The notes: generated by a model not told the origin, from the sequence alone. 64,000 bases of DNA from Micromonospora sp. NBC_01813 (GCF_035917335.1 NZ_CP109067.1:4587001-4651000), one strand, 5' to 3'; shown: positions 1 through 8,940, counted from the stretch's first letter. Made by a program: numbers and translations.

Positions 1-2360
1 TCCCCGCGGTGGCGATGTCCGGTCTGGCCGCCAAGGCGGGCGCCGAGACCTTCGACAAGCTGCCGAGCGAGCTGACCGTCAAACGGGCGCCGCAGATCAG
101 CTACCTGTACGCCTCGGACGGCAAGACCACCTTGGCCACCATGTACGACGAGAACCGCCGCGACGTCCCGCTCAAGGACATCTCACCGATCATGCAGGCG
201 GCGATCATCGCGGCCGAGGACCACAACTTCTACGAGCACAACGGCGTCGACGTCAAAGGTGTCGCCCGCGCCTTCGTCGCCAACCAGGGCGCGGGTGAGA
301 CCACCCAGGGTGCCTCGACGCTGACCATGCAGTTCGTCCGGCTGGCCATCGCCTACTCGGCGACCCACCCGGAGGACGTCATCGCCGCCACCGAGGACAC
401 CAACGCCCGCAAGCTGCGCGAGATGAAGTACGCGATGCAGCTCACCAAGGAGATGACCAAGGACGAGGTCCTGGAGCGCTACCTCAACATCGCTCCGTTC
501 GGCAACGGCGCGTACGGCGTCTTCGCCGCCAGCCAGGTCTACTTCAGCAAGCAGCCCGCGGACCTCACCATCGACGAGGCCGCGATGCTCGCCGGCCTGG
601 TCAAGGCCCCCACCTCGTTCGACCCGACCACACCCGGCGGCTACCCGCTGGCCGTCGAGCGACGTGACTACGTCATCGACAACATGGTCAAGACCGGAGC
701 GATCACCCAGGAGGAAGCCGACGCCGCCAAGGCCGTCGAGCTGGTCGTCAACGGCAAGCGGGCCCCGAACGGTTGCGTCGCCGCCAACAAGAACCACTGG
801 GGCTTCTTCTGCGACTACTTCTACCGCTGGTGGCTGGAGCAGGAGACGTTCGGCGCCACCTCCTACGACCGGGAACGGCGGCTCAAGAGCGGCGGCTACC
901 ACATCGTCACCAGCCTCGACGTGCCCACGCAGGAGGCCGCCAAGAAGGCCGTCGAGGACGCGCTGAAGACCGGCAGCAAGAACGCGCTGATGGTCACGGC
1001 CGTCGAGCCCGGCACCGGCTACGTACGCAGCATGGCGGTCAACCGCAACTACAAGCTCGACGACCCGGACAACCCGCAGAACAAGATCTCCAGCGACCCG
1101 AAGAAAGCCGACCAGGGCATCCGGGGCACCTACCCGAACACGACCAACCCGCTGCTCACCGGCGGCGGCGACATCACCGGTTACCAGTTCGGCTCGACGT
1201 TCAAGATCTTCCCGGTGGTGGCGGCCCTGGAGAAGGGCTACCCGCTGGAGTACACGATCAACGCGAAGAGCCCGTACGAGTCGAAGTACATCGTCGAGCA
1301 GGGCAGCCCGGCAGCCTGCGCGGGCACCAACAAGTACTGCCCGAAGAACGCCAGCCCGAGCATGAACGGCGTACACGACATGTGGAGCGCCTTCGGCGGC
1401 TCGGTCAACACCTACTTCATCCCACTGCAGGAGCAGGTCGGGGCGGCCGCCGCGATCGACGTGGCACAACGGCTGGGCATCACCTTCCGGTCCGCCAACG
1501 ACGCCCGGTTCGCCAACGACCCGGAGGGCGCCAACCAGTGGGGTGCCTTCACTCTCGGCGTGTCGAACACCACGCCGCTGGAGATGGCCAACGCGTACGC
1601 GACGCTCGCCGCCGACGGCAAGTACTGCAAGCCGCTGCCGGTGCAGGAGATCCGCGACCAGGACGGCAACAGCCTGGACATCGCCAAGCCACAGTGCAAC
1701 CAGGCGGTCTCCGTCGAGGTCGCCCGGGCCGCGATCGACGCCGCCCGCTGCCCGGTCGGTGACCGGTCGAGCACCACGAGGTGCCGCGTCGGTACGGCGT
1801 CCGGCGTCCGCAGCATCGTCGGGCACCCGGTGGCCGGCAAGACCGGCACCACCGACGCCGAGAAGACCGCCAGCATGGTCGTCACCAGCAAGCAGCTCTC
1901 CGTCGCCGGTGTGCTGGCCGACCCGGACTGGGCCGACACCAACGCGACCATGAAGCACAGCATCGTCGACCCGGCCGTCTACGAGACCCTGCGCGACGCG
2001 CTGAAGGGCAAGGAGAAGAAGCAGTTCACCCCGCCGGGCGGCAAGCTGGTCCGCGGCGAGCAGCGCTCCATCCCGAGCGTGGAGTGCCAGTCGATCGACA
2101 ACGCCCGCAGCCGGCTCGCCGGCGCCGGCTTCCAGGTCGAGGTGGACCGGTCCGGGGCGGTCGACTCCACCTGCCCGGCCGGCACCGCCGCCAACACCAG
2201 CCCGAGTGGCCGGACCATCAAGGGCGGCGCGGTGATCATCCGGATCAGCAACGGCGAGGGTGCCCAGCCGAGCCCGGGCAGCAGTAACGGGCCGGGCAAC
2301 GGGCCCGGCAACGGGGGTACGCCCGGTCGCCCCGGCAACCCGGGCAACCCGGACGACTGA
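1..2360 (+). CDS. Class A penicillin-binding protein with PASTA domain (5' end outside window)
   Basis: Bifunctional peptidoglycan synthase that polymerises glycan strands and cross-links stem peptides outside the membrane. The frame is open to the window edge; a GTG lies at 9, but the family's cytoplasmic tail and membrane anchor are missing, so the true start is upstream. The glycosyltransferase 51 domain shows the EDHNFYEHNGVD and TLTMQFVR motifs (about residues 72-115 from the GTG). The transpeptidase domain has the nucleophile motif STFK at 396-399, SVN, and KTG at 611-613. One PASTA domain follows (IPSVECQSIDNARSRL), then a Gly/Pro/Asn-rich tail typical of actinobacterial PonA-like proteins. 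It ends at a strong terminator shared with the convergent esterase gene. The family call is firm; the exact paralogue is not resolved. Confidence 0.95.
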   Translation, partial: PAVAMSGLAAKAGAETFDKLPSELTVKRAPQISYLYASDGKTTLATMYDENRRDVPLKDISPIMQAAIIAAEDHNFYEHNGVDVKGVARAFVANQGAGETTQGASTLTMQFVRLAIAYSATHPEDVIAATEDTNARKLREMKYAMQLTKEMTKDEVLERYLNIAPFGNGAYGVFAASQVYFSKQPADLTIDEAAMLAGLVKAPTSFDPTTPGGYPLAVERRDYVIDNMVKTGAITQEEADAAKAVELVVNGKRAPNGCVAANKNHWGFFCDYFYRWWLEQETFGATSYDRERRLKSGGYHIVTSLDVPTQEAAKKAVEDALKTGSKNALMVTAVEPGTGYVRSMAVNRNYKLDDPDNPQNKISSDPKKADQGIRGTYPNTTNPLLTGGGDITGYQFGSTFKIFPVVAALEKGYPLEYTINAKSPYESKYIVEQGSPAACAGTNKYCPKNASPSMNGVHDMWSAFGGSVNTYFIPLQEQVGAAAAIDVAQRLGITFRSANDARFANDPEGANQWGAFTLGVSNTTPLEMANAYATLAADGKYCKPLPVQEIRDQDGNSLDIAKPQCNQAVSVEVARAAIDAARCPVGDRSSTTRCRVGTASGVRSIVGHPVAGKTGTTDAEKTASMVVTSKQLSVAGVLADPDWADTNATMKHSIVDPAVYETLRDALKGKEKKQFTPPGGKLVRGEQRSIPSVECQSIDNARSRLAGAGFQVEVDRSGAVDSTCPAGTAANTSPSGRTIKGGAVIIRISNGEGAQPSPGSSNGPGNGPGNGGTPGRPGNPGNPDD

Positions 2361-2375
2361 CCGGTAGCACGATCT

Positions 2376-2408
2376 GAGGGCGGGCACCGCAAGTCGGTGC
2401 CCGCCCTC
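2376..2408. terminator. Bidirectional terminator between convergent genes
   Basis: A perfect 14-bp stem (2376-2389 with 2395-2408) and a 5-nt loop sit between the stop codons of the penicillin-binding protein (+) and the esterase (-). Seen directly; the role is inferred from position. Confidence 0.85.
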
Positions 2409-2428
2409 AAGTTCGTCCGGAGCGCTGG

Positions 2429-4312
2429 CTAGCGCACCCGCAGCCGCTGATGGACCGCCGAGGTGGGGGCGTGGACCGAGTCGCCGGAGTAGGCGACGTG
2501 GACCGGGTAGACCCCTGCGGACAGTCCGGTAGTCGGCAGTTTGACGACGGCGGCGCCGTCGGTCAGCCGAACCACCTGCGTGGCGCCGCCGAAGGTGACG
2601 GCGATCTCACCGGTCACCTTCGGTGCCTTCTTGTGCCGGTGCTGTGCCCGCACGTCGACGTTCAGCTTGAAGGTGCCACCTCGGGCGACCGACGCGGGCG
2701 CGGCATGCGCCTTCACCACGACTCGTGCCGTGCCCGGCCGCGTCAGGGTGGCCCGGGCCGAGCTCGTCTTGGTCGGGTCGACCACCGACGTCGCCACGAC
2801 GGTGAGCGACGACGACACCTCATCGGCGGCCACCGAGAGCAGACCGTCAGCGGAGATGCTCGTTCCCGCCGAGGTCGCCCCCTCGACCGACCACGTCACC
2901 GCCGGGCTCACCCCGTCGTTGGTCGTCACCTGGGCGCTGAACTTCCTGGTCCAGTTCCAGCCCTGGGTCAGCTTCAGGCTCCCGGGCGTCACCGACACGG
3001 AGTCGACCCCGGTCCACAGGTGGTCCCTGGCGAAAATCGTGAACAGTTGGCTCGCGGTCATCCCGTCGTGCGCGCCGGGGACCTGGGTCGTCTCGGCGGC
3101 GTACCCGCGCGCCCGGAAGTTGTCCGCGATGGCGTTCTGTGCGTTGAGGTTGCCCTCGAACACCCCGTTGCCGAGGAAGACGAAGAGGTCATCTGACCCG
3201 ACCGCGGTCGCCACGTTGTCGTAGTCCTGCGCGGTGAGCGACGGGTTGCCGGAGAAGTGGCCATAGAAGCCGAACGTGGTCGGGTAGCCCCGGATGACGT
3301 GGGCACCCGTCATCCCGCCGTAGGAGAACCCGGCGTAGGCGCGCCCGGCACGCTCGGTCGAGACGTTGTACTTCTCCTCGATCAGCGGCAGGATCGTCTG
3401 GACCAGGTTGTTGGCGGCATTGGTCTGGTTGTAGGAGCCGAAGCCGAGGCTGGTTCCGGTGAAGTGATTGCCCATGGTGATCACGACGGTGGGCTCGATC
3501 TCGCCCTTCGCCGTCATGTTGTCCAGGATGTTCGGGACGTTCGCCGGGACCATGAAGTCGGTCTCGTCGCCGAAGATGCCGTGGGCGAGATAGGCGACCT
3601 TGTACGGCTCGGCGCGATCGGCGTCATAGTCGGCCGGGAGGTAGACGCCGAGGTAGTGGCCACTGTCGCCGAGGATCGTGGTGTACGGGATGTACTGGAC
3701 GGTGCCCCGCTGCCAGCGCTTGGCCATCGGCAGTTCGTATTCCGCACGCTCCTTGAGCACCGGGTCGTTCTGCTTCTTGGCGTACGGCACGTAGACGGCG
3801 TCGAGGACGTCGTTGTTCCGGACCCGGAACGAGGACTCGCCTGGCGGACGGGGGTGGGTCGAGGCGGGATCCCAGATGCGCTTGTTCTCCCAGCCCTGGG
3901 TCGGGTCCCAGACCCGGTACCAGTAGCTGAGGCTTCCGGCGTGCAGCGGGACCGAGACCGACCAGTACCCCTTCGAGTCCCTGGTCATCTCCCTCAGGAA
4001 CTCGGTGCCACCGGCGTGGTACCTGCCCGGCTGCCACTCCTCCGGCTGATACCGCGTGGCGCCGGTGTCGACGTCGAGCAGCGTGAGGTCCCCGGCGAGG
4101 CGAACCTGGGTGGCGTTGGGGTTGTGGTAGACGAACTTGACGGTGTATCCGGTCGGTGAGCCGCGATCCGCCGTGACGGTCGCGCCTTCCACGATCCGGT
4201 GCTTGCCAGCGGCGGAAGCTGGCGCGGAGCCGACGGCCCCCGCCCCGAGTGCCAGGCACGCGAGCAGCGAGATCGCGTACCTCAGCCTGCGTCTTCCGAT
4301 TGGTTTTCTCAC
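2429..4312 (-). CDS. Secreted alpha/beta-hydrolase esterase with Ig-like C-terminal domains
   Basis: Predicted exported esterase of the Esterase D/Fes-like family. An N-terminal signal peptide ends near SAPASAAG (about residue 34). An early-set beta domain similar to glycogen-binding modules follows (about 40-140). The catalytic hydrolase domain has an AHGIF oxyanion segment, the nucleophile elbow GFSYGG with Ser330, and a candidate catalytic His415 in GAHDG. The last 190 residues look like two bacterial Ig-like domains (VTPGSLKLTQGW... and ...AGVYPVHVAYSGD), which commonly bind polymers or the cell wall. The substrate cannot be read from sequence; acetylated or feruloylated polysaccharide or mycolyl-like esters are possibilities. 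It is a single gene with its own promoter region holding two palindromes (4356-4373, 4417-4429), which suggests repressor control. Confidence 0.88.
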   Translation of the reverse strand: MRKPIGRRRLRYAISLLACLALGAGAVGSAPASAAGKHRIVEGATVTADRGSPTGYTVKFVYHNPNATQVRLAGDLTLLDVDTGATRYQPEEWQPGRYHAGGTEFLREMTRDSKGYWSVSVPLHAGSLSYWYRVWDPTQGWENKRIWDPASTHPRPPGESSFRVRNNDVLDAVYVPYAKKQNDPVLKERAEYELPMAKRWQRGTVQYIPYTTILGDSGHYLGVYLPADYDADRAEPYKVAYLAHGIFGDETDFMVPANVPNILDNMTAKGEIEPTVVITMGNHFTGTSLGFGSYNQTNAANNLVQTILPLIEEKYNVSTERAGRAYAGFSYGGMTGAHVIRGYPTTFGFYGHFSGNPSLTAQDYDNVATAVGSDDLFVFLGNGVFEGNLNAQNAIADNFRARGYAAETTQVPGAHDGMTASQLFTIFARDHLWTGVDSVSVTPGSLKLTQGWNWTRKFSAQVTTNDGVSPAVTWSVEGATSAGTSISADGLLSVAADEVSSSLTVVATSVVDPTKTSSARATLTRPGTARVVVKAHAAPASVARGGTFKLNVDVRAQHRHKKAPKVTGEIAVTFGGATQVVRLTDGAAVVKLPTTGLSAGVYPVHVAYSGDSVHAPTSAVHQRLRVR

Positions 4313-4355
4313 CTGAAGCCACGCTCCATTCTGGTGCCTAAGCGACCTAGCGCGA

Positions 4356-4373
4356 TGCTAAATCGAATTAGCA
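4356..4373. promoter_or_regulatory. Palindrome upstream of esterase gene, putative operator
   Basis: TGCTAAATCGAATTAGCA is an inverted repeat (TGCTAA-n-TCGA-n-TTAGCA) 44 bp upstream of the esterase start codon, in an A/T-richer stretch. Its symmetry and position fit a dimeric repressor operator; the regulator is not identifiable here. Confidence 0.5.
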
Positions 4374-4416
4374 CGCGTAGTGTGCTGGCCCACACCCATC
4401 GATGTCAAGAGCGTTA

Positions 4417-4429
4417 CGAAACGGTTTCG
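4417..4429. promoter_or_regulatory. LacI-like palindrome CGAAACGGTTTCG
   Basis: Perfect 13-bp palindrome about 105 bp upstream of the esterase start. Its form resembles LacI-family operators used for carbohydrate control in actinobacteria, which would suit a polysaccharide-active secreted esterase. Function inferred only. Confidence 0.45.
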
Positions 4430-4457
4430 GAGTCGGGTTGTTCCTGGTCACGGCGCT

Positions 4458-4482
4458 CCGGGCCGGGCGACGCCCGGCCCGG
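4458..4482 (-). terminator. Terminator of the YqeY gene
   Basis: Perfect 11-bp G/C stem (4458-4468 with 4472-4482) and a 3-nt loop about 80 bp past the YqeY stop codon, separating it from the esterase promoter. Confidence 0.7.
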
Positions 4483-4563
4483 GTCGACAAATACCCAAGC
4501 ATCGTTGTTTATTGAGAAAATTTGCCCGATCCACCATTGAATCGGAGATGGGTGGCCGCAGGT

Positions 4564-5019
4564 TCAGAGACCGAGTTGGCGGCGTACCTCGGCAGCGACC
4601 CTGCCCCCGTCGGCCTGGCCGGCCACCGCAGCCTGGACAGCCTTCATCGCCGGGCCCATCTGCGCCCGGCCGCTGAAACCGCCGTCGGCGAGCGCCGTGG
4701 CGACGATCTCGGCGAGCGCGGCGTCGTCGAGCTGACGCGGCAGGTAGCGGTCCAGCACCTCGCCCTCGGCCCGCTCTTTGGCGGCCTGGTCGACCCGGCC
4801 CGCCTCGGCGAACGCGTCCGCCGCCTCCCGGCGCTTCTTCGCCTCCTTGGTCAGCACGGACAGCACCTCGTCGTCGGAGAGCTCCCGCTTGGCCTTGCCG
4901 GCGACCTCGGCGGTGCCGACAGCCGCCAGCGCCATCCGCAGGGTCGACGTGGTCAGCTCGTCGCGGGCCTTCAGCGCGGCCCGCATGTCAGCGGTAAGGC
5001 GGTCCTTCATTGTGCTCAT
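4564..5019 (-). CDS. GatB/YqeY domain-containing protein
   Basis: A 151-residue protein matching the full length of the YqeY family (about 150 residues). The N-terminal half (MKDRLTADMRAALKARDELTTSTLRM) and the C-terminal helical half carry the family features, including DRYLPRQL and the Gly-rich end (MGPAMKAVQAAVAGQADGGRVA). The domain resembles the tail of GatB of the tRNA amidotransferase and is thought to bind tRNA; the cellular role of free-standing YqeY is unsettled. It is divergent from the metallophosphoesterase gene, with only 25 bp between the start codons, so promoters overlap. A terminator follows it. Confidence 0.9.
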   Translation of the reverse strand: MSTMKDRLTADMRAALKARDELTTSTLRMALAAVGTAEVAGKAKRELSDDEVLSVLTKEAKKRREAADAFAEAGRVDQAAKERAEGEVLDRYLPRQLDDAALAEIVATALADGGFSGRAQMGPAMKAVQAAVAGQADGGRVAAEVRRQLGL

Positions 5020-5044
5020 GGTTGGTCAAACTACGCTGGGCGGC

Positions 5045-5938
5045 ATGCGAAAGCGCACCGTATTCCGGCTCGCCGCCGGCACCGCCGCTCTCGGCGCCGC
5101 CACCCTGGCGTACGCCTCACTCATCGAGCGCAACATGTTCACCCTGCGCCGGTTCGACGTGCCGGTGCTCGCGCCGGACGCGGAGCCGCTGCGCATCCTG
5201 CACCTGTCCGACCTGCACATGATGCCGGACCAGCGACGCAAGCAGGCCTGGGTGGCCGGGCTGGCCGGACTGGACCCCGATCTGGTCGTGGTCACCGGCG
5301 ACAACCTCGCCGACCCAGCCGCCGTGCCCGCCGTGTTGCGGGCCCTGCAGCCGCTGCTGGACCTGCCCGGCGCGTTCGTCTTCGGGTCGAACGACTACAC
5401 CGGCCCGGTATGGAAGAACCCGCTGAGCTATCTGCTGCCCGAGCGGGAGTACCAGCCTGGTCCCGACCTGCCGTTCGAGGAGCTGCGCGAGGTGCTGGTC
5501 GGTGCCGGCTGGCACGACCTGAACAACCGCAGGGCCTCTTTCAAGGCCGGCGGACGCCTGATCGACGCGGTCGGGGTGGACGACCCACACATCGAACGCG
5601 ACGACTACGACGCCGTATCCGGACCGCCGACGGCACAGGCCGACCTGAGCCTGGGCCTGACCCACTCCCCCGAGCCCCGGGTGCTCGACGAGATGGCCGC
5701 CGACGGGTTCGATCTGCTCCTCGCCGGGCACACCCACGGCGGGCAGGTCTGCGTACCGTTCGTCGGCGCCCTGGTCACCAACTGCGACCTGCCCCGGTCG
5801 ATGGCAAAGGGCCTGCACCGCTGGCCCGGCACGGACTCCTGGCTGCACGTCTCGGCCGGGCTCGGCACCCACCCGACCGCACCCGTCCGGTTCGCCTGCC
5901 CGCCGGAGGCCACCCTGCTGACGTTGATCTCCCGCTGA
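5045..5938 (+). CDS. Metallophosphoesterase, membrane-anchored or exported
   Basis: Calcineurin-like phosphoesterase of 297 residues. The metal-binding motifs are in the expected order: HLSDLH (D-x-H), VTGDN (GD), GSND (a GNHD variant), and GHTHGGQ near residue 230. The N-terminus [23 protein letters not shown] is a positively charged hydrophobic anchor or signal, so the active site probably faces outside. The ATG at 5045 is preferred because an upstream in-frame extension would run back through the divergent YqeY gene. This subfamily (YkuE/YaeI-like) sits beside yqeY in many actinobacteria. The substrate is unknown. Confidence 0.92.
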   Translation: MRKRTVFRLAAGTAALGAATLAYASLIERNMFTLRRFDVPVLAPDAEPLRILHLSDLHMMPDQRRKQAWVAGLAGLDPDLVVVTGDNLADPAAVPAVLRALQPLLDLPGAFVFGSNDYTGPVWKNPLSYLLPEREYQPGPDLPFEELREVLVGAGWHDLNNRRASFKAGGRLIDAVGVDDPHIERDDYDAVSGPPTAQADLSLGLTHSPEPRVLDEMAADGFDLLLAGHTHGGQVCVPFVGALVTNCDLPRSMAKGLHRWPGTDSWLHVSAGLGTHPTAPVRFACPPEATLLTLISR

Positions 5939-6050
5939 CGTCGATCTCCCGCAGGCCAGCTCAGCACCCGTTCCGCCACACCACCGAGGTGGCTTGGGGA
6001 TACCGAATTTGCCCTGCCGGCTCGGTGGGCTAGTATTGCCCAGCGTGCCT

Positions 6051-6127
<77 letters not shown>

Positions 6128-6139
6128 GGGTAGTTGCAG

Positions 6140-6177
6140 CTCAGGGCCGGTCTCCATTGCAGGAGACCGGCCCTGAG
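6140..6177 (+). terminator. Terminator after tRNA-Pro (element side)
   Basis: Perfect 16-bp stem (6140-6155 with 6162-6177) and a 6-nt loop, 13 bp after the tRNA. It lies inside element A, so the element brings its own terminator; the original host terminator is at 20459-20498. Confidence 0.85.
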
Positions 6178-6244
6178 TCGTCTCGCGCGAACGCCTCTGG
6201 GAGAAATCTGGGAGACGATCATCAGAATGGGTCTCCCAGCGGTC

Positions 6245-7759
6245 CTACGCTCGTGCTCTTAGCAGCCGGTCAAGCACCGCAACGGGTGAGCCGGGAGCCA
6301 TCTCTCGGCGGGCCGCCAGCGCAGCTTCCCATCGGTCCGTGAGTCCCGTCACGAGCTGCTGCCGCATGGCCGATGTGACATGCGAGTACCGGGCTTGGAT
6401 CGATCCATCCTCATGCCCCATCCGCTCATCCATGAGCTTCGGAGGTATGCCCAGCTCGACCATGACCGTCTTCTGGGTGTGCCTGAGGCCATGCGGCGTC
6501 AGGCGGGGCGCGATCGGCACCCAACACGAGTCGGCGCGGGCAGCGGCATTCCGGCCGCGTGCGGGCACCCCAGGCCAAGGGTCCGCGAGCACTGGCACCG
6601 GGCGTGCCTCCTGTGGTGCCTTCTTCGCGTACCAACCTGTGGCCGCCGGGCGGAACAGCCACGTCGTGAAGCTGTTGCGCCGCCAATGAGCCGCCAGCTC
6701 TCCCGATGACCCACCGCCACGGATGTAGCCCAATTCCTCGGCCGCAATCTCAACCTTGACGCGCGTCGCCTCTCGCACCGCATCCGGATGGTTCAGGACG
6801 GTTGAGGCGGTTCCGATCGATACGCCTGCACGGCGGGCCACGTCCGCGAGCTTTGGCCCTGGTCGCTGCGGTGCACCGTTGGCAGCCCGGTAGCCGCGAA
6901 AGACGTACTTGAGCCCATGGCACGGGCAGGGATGCGGCCTCGTTCGGGTGATGTGCCCTGACACCAACTCGAATAGCCACACCGGCAAATCAAGCGTGCG
7001 GTGAGAATCGTCTTTGGGTGGGCAGCGGTGAAACTCCCCCGTGTCGAGTTCATATAGCTGCCACTCCACTCGCAGCCCGGCCGAGCGAACATACTGAGTC
7101 TCTAACCCCACTAGTTCACCCCACCGCATTCCCGTGTAACCCATGAGAACCACCGCAACGAACTCGTCATCACGACCAGAAAGAAGGGCAGCCCGTTCGG
7201 CCAGCAACAAAATGCCGAGCGGATTGGTGACCGCCTTCTCAGGGCCACGATTGCGGGAGCGTCCGGCACGTTTTCCTCGCCCACGGCGACGCGTGGCGGG
7301 GTTAGCATCACGCAGCCCCTCGTCTACCGCATCAGCAAGAATGAGGTGAAGGGTCGCACGCCAGGTCTTGATGCTCGACTCCGCATAACCCAGTGCTCTC
7401 TCTTCCTTCTCCCACGCGGCAACGTCGGTAGCGGTCAGGTCAGCGATGATAGAGTGCTCGAACGTGGGTAGCAGGTGTTCCTCTATGTGACGCTTGTAGT
7501 TTTGCAAGGTAGAGGCGGCCAGATCCTGAGCCGCATACCACCGGCGCACGAACTGACCAAACGTTGTCTGACTCTGGGCCGGGTCGCGTCGGCGACCGGC
7601 ACGCACCTTCGCCTCTTCATCGTTGGCCGCACGTTCGGCCTCACGCTTGGTGCGAAAGCGAATGGTATCACCGTAGTCGTCGCTGACGGTCCCATACTTT
7701 CCTTGCTCAACCTTGTATCGGCCGCGCCAGTAGTCCCCGCGCTTTTCGGCGTACCCCAA
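6245..7759 (-). CDS. int: Tyrosine integrase with an internal LacI-type HTH
   Basis: Site-specific recombinase expected to integrate and excise element A at tRNA-Pro. The N-terminal arm-binding domain (1-60) and SAM-like core-binding domain (about 65-150) are followed by a catalytic domain with Arg212 (GYTGMRWGE), the box HGLRH (His423, Arg426), GHE at 449-451 and the nucleophile Tyr458 (ARYSHV). It is odd in carrying residues 301-346, which read as a LacI-family DNA-binding helix-turn-helix (KLADVARRAGVSIGTAST, then VLNHP and AAEELGY), between the first and second catalytic boxes. This adds about 100 residues to the usual length of near 400. The stop codon is 117 bp from attL, the normal position. 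The reading frame is intact, so the insert is probably part of a working protein. Confidence 0.93.
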   Translation of the reverse strand: MGYAEKRGDYWRGRYKVEQGKYGTVSDDYGDTIRFRTKREAERAANDEEAKVRAGRRRDPAQSQTTFGQFVRRWYAAQDLAASTLQNYKRHIEEHLLPTFEHSIIADLTATDVAAWEKEERALGYAESSIKTWRATLHLILADAVDEGLRDANPATRRRGRGKRAGRSRNRGPEKAVTNPLGILLLAERAALLSGRDDEFVAVVLMGYTGMRWGELVGLETQYVRSAGLRVEWQLYELDTGEFHRCPPKDDSHRTLDLPVWLFELVSGHITRTRPHPCPCHGLKYVFRGYRAANGAPQRPGPKLADVARRAGVSIGTASTVLNHPDAVREATRVKVEIAAEELGYIRGGGSSGELAAHWRRNSFTTWLFRPAATGWYAKKAPQEARPVPVLADPWPGVPARGRNAAARADSCWVPIAPRLTPHGLRHTQKTVMVELGIPPKLMDERMGHEDGSIQARYSHVTSAMRQQLVTGLTDRWEAALAARREMAPGSPVAVLDRLLRARA

Positions 7760-7821
7760 TCGATTTCCTTCCGTAGACAGTGATGCCGCCCGGCTTATCT
7801 CCGGGCGGCATCAGAAGCGGG

Positions 7822-8190
7822 CTAGGCTGCGATGGACGGTCGGTCGGTCGCGCTCTGCGCCCGGCGCGGTCGGCGGGCTTTGAGTTGACGTGCAGGCGCG
7901 CCGCTTTCTGGTCGACCTGATTGGCTAGGAGGTGGGGCGGGAGTCTCCCGGCGCGATGGTGTAACGCTCGCCGGTCGACGCTCGCACAGACGCACGATTT
8001 CCGTGATGTGTTCGTCCGTGAACCGGTAGCTCCCACCGATCCAACTGAAGGGAATTCGCCCCTTCCGCGCTTGCTCTTTTACCCACCATTCCGAACAGCG
8101 AAGGATTCTGGCGACTTCTGCTGGTCGATGCAGCGGCCCCGGTCGGCTGGGCCGGTTTTCGGAGTGAGGGTTTGGGCTGTGCGGCTTCAC
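7822..8190 (-). CDS. xis: Excisionase-type helix-turn-helix protein
   Basis: Small MerR/excisionase-like DNA-binding protein next to the integrase. The core is LHRPAEVARILRCSEWWVK followed by GRIPFSWIGGSYRFTDEHI, the classic helix-turn-helix plus wing of actinomycete Xis proteins. A basic, Pro-rich tail follows. The GTG at 8190 is chosen because GAGGAG stands six bases before it; an upstream in-frame ATG at 8238 has no such site. It is expected to bias Int toward excision. Confidence 0.82.
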   Translation of the reverse strand: MKPHSPNPHSENRPSRPGPLHRPAEVARILRCSEWWVKEQARKGRIPFSWIGGSYRFTDEHITEIVRLCERRPASVTPSRRETPAPPPSQSGRPESGAPARQLKARRPRRAQSATDRPSIAA

Positions 8191-8253
8191 TGGAAACTCC
8201 TCGCAGTCGCGGGGGGAACGGCGTCGAGGGTGGAACATGAGTTCCGATAGGGG

Positions 8254-8445
8254 TTACTCGTTGTCTGTCGTCGCGGCAATTCCGCGTGTAATGACCCCCT
8301 CGAACCAGGCCATGAAGTGGGCTGCTGCGGCTCGGGTCTCAGGTGCCTTGTAGTTGTCGTCGATGTCGCGGGCCGCTCGGAGGTACATGGAGATCAGTCG
8401 CCGAGGGTCGGGCGTGGCGTCGTGGTTGCGTGCGTTGGTTGGCAT
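8254..8445 (-). CDS. Small hypothetical protein of element A
   Basis: About 63 residues from the ATG at 8445 (alternative in-frame ATG at 8478). The composition is mixed and protein-like, with a helical core (LISMYLRAARDIDDNYKAPETRAA) ending HFMAWFEGVITRGIAATTDNE. It lies between the iteron region and xis in the same direction. No family is recognised; a small regulator or replication accessory factor is possible. Confidence 0.5.
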   Translation of the reverse strand: MPTNARNHDATPDPRRLISMYLRAARDIDDNYKAPETRAAAAHFMAWFEGVITRGIAATTDNE

Positions 8446-8653
8446 CCTGGGAGCCTTTCGGTCATAGTCGTCGGTCACCGACGATCAGGGAGGTATCGAC
8501 ACAGAACGGCGTGTAGCGGGCCGTTGAGAGCCACGGAGAGCCAAGATCGGCGGTGTCGGAGTGGTTGAACATGGGTGGGGTGTCTGTGTGACTGCGGGGG
8601 GCCGCTGTGCGTGGGGTGGTGTGGGTCAGTCGCGGTTGTCGGTTGTGGGGAGG

Positions 8654-8940
8654 GCTGAAACATCTCGGCATCTCGGCATCTCGGCAAAGTTGGCCTTGAC
8701 CAGGGCCGATGTCTGCCGAGATTGAAGACTGCCGATGGTGAAGATCTCGGCAAGGAGGGTTGATCTCGGCAGTTGGTTGCCGAGATGCCGAGATCGACCT
8801 TCTTTGATTCGACCGATCTCGGCAGTTGGTTGCCGAGATGCCGAGATCGACCTTCTTTGATTCGACCGATCTCGGCAGGGTGTTTGTGCTGGTCGTTGCC
8901 GGTTTCGGTCGACGTTGCCGAGATGCCGAGATGTTTCAGC
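8654..8940. repeat. Iteron cluster (TGCCGAGAT), putative replication origin of element A
   Basis: More than a dozen copies of TGCCGAGAT or its complement ATCTCGGCA fill this non-coding stretch. Two exact tandem copies of a 53-bp unit lie at 8762-8814 and 8815-8867, with a partial third at 8868-8878. The outer ends form an inverted pair: GCTGAAACATCTCGGCA at 8654 against TGCCGAGATGTTTCAGC at 8924-8940. It lies directly downstream of the helicase and primase genes, so it is a good candidate for the autonomous replication origin or the clt transfer locus. Confidence 0.75.

Noticed and set aside
183-2387. Long minus-strand open frame across the penicillin-binding protein gene
   Set aside because: It is an antisense shadow of GC-rich codon bias: no domain, dominated by Arg, Val, Gly and Ala, while the plus-strand frame has all catalytic motifs.
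4778-5044. Upstream extension of the metallophosphoesterase reading frame
   Set aside because: It would run inside the divergent YqeY gene; the ATG at 5045 gives the family-like N-terminus with a signal or anchor.
4522-6033. Plus-strand frame running through the YqeY and metallophosphoesterase genes
   Set aside because: Overlaps two well-supported genes with recognisable motifs and itself shows no family.
8762-8878. 53-bp tandem repeats considered as a CRISPR array
   Set aside because: The units are adjacent without variable spacers and are made of internal 9-bp iterons; no cas genes are seen.
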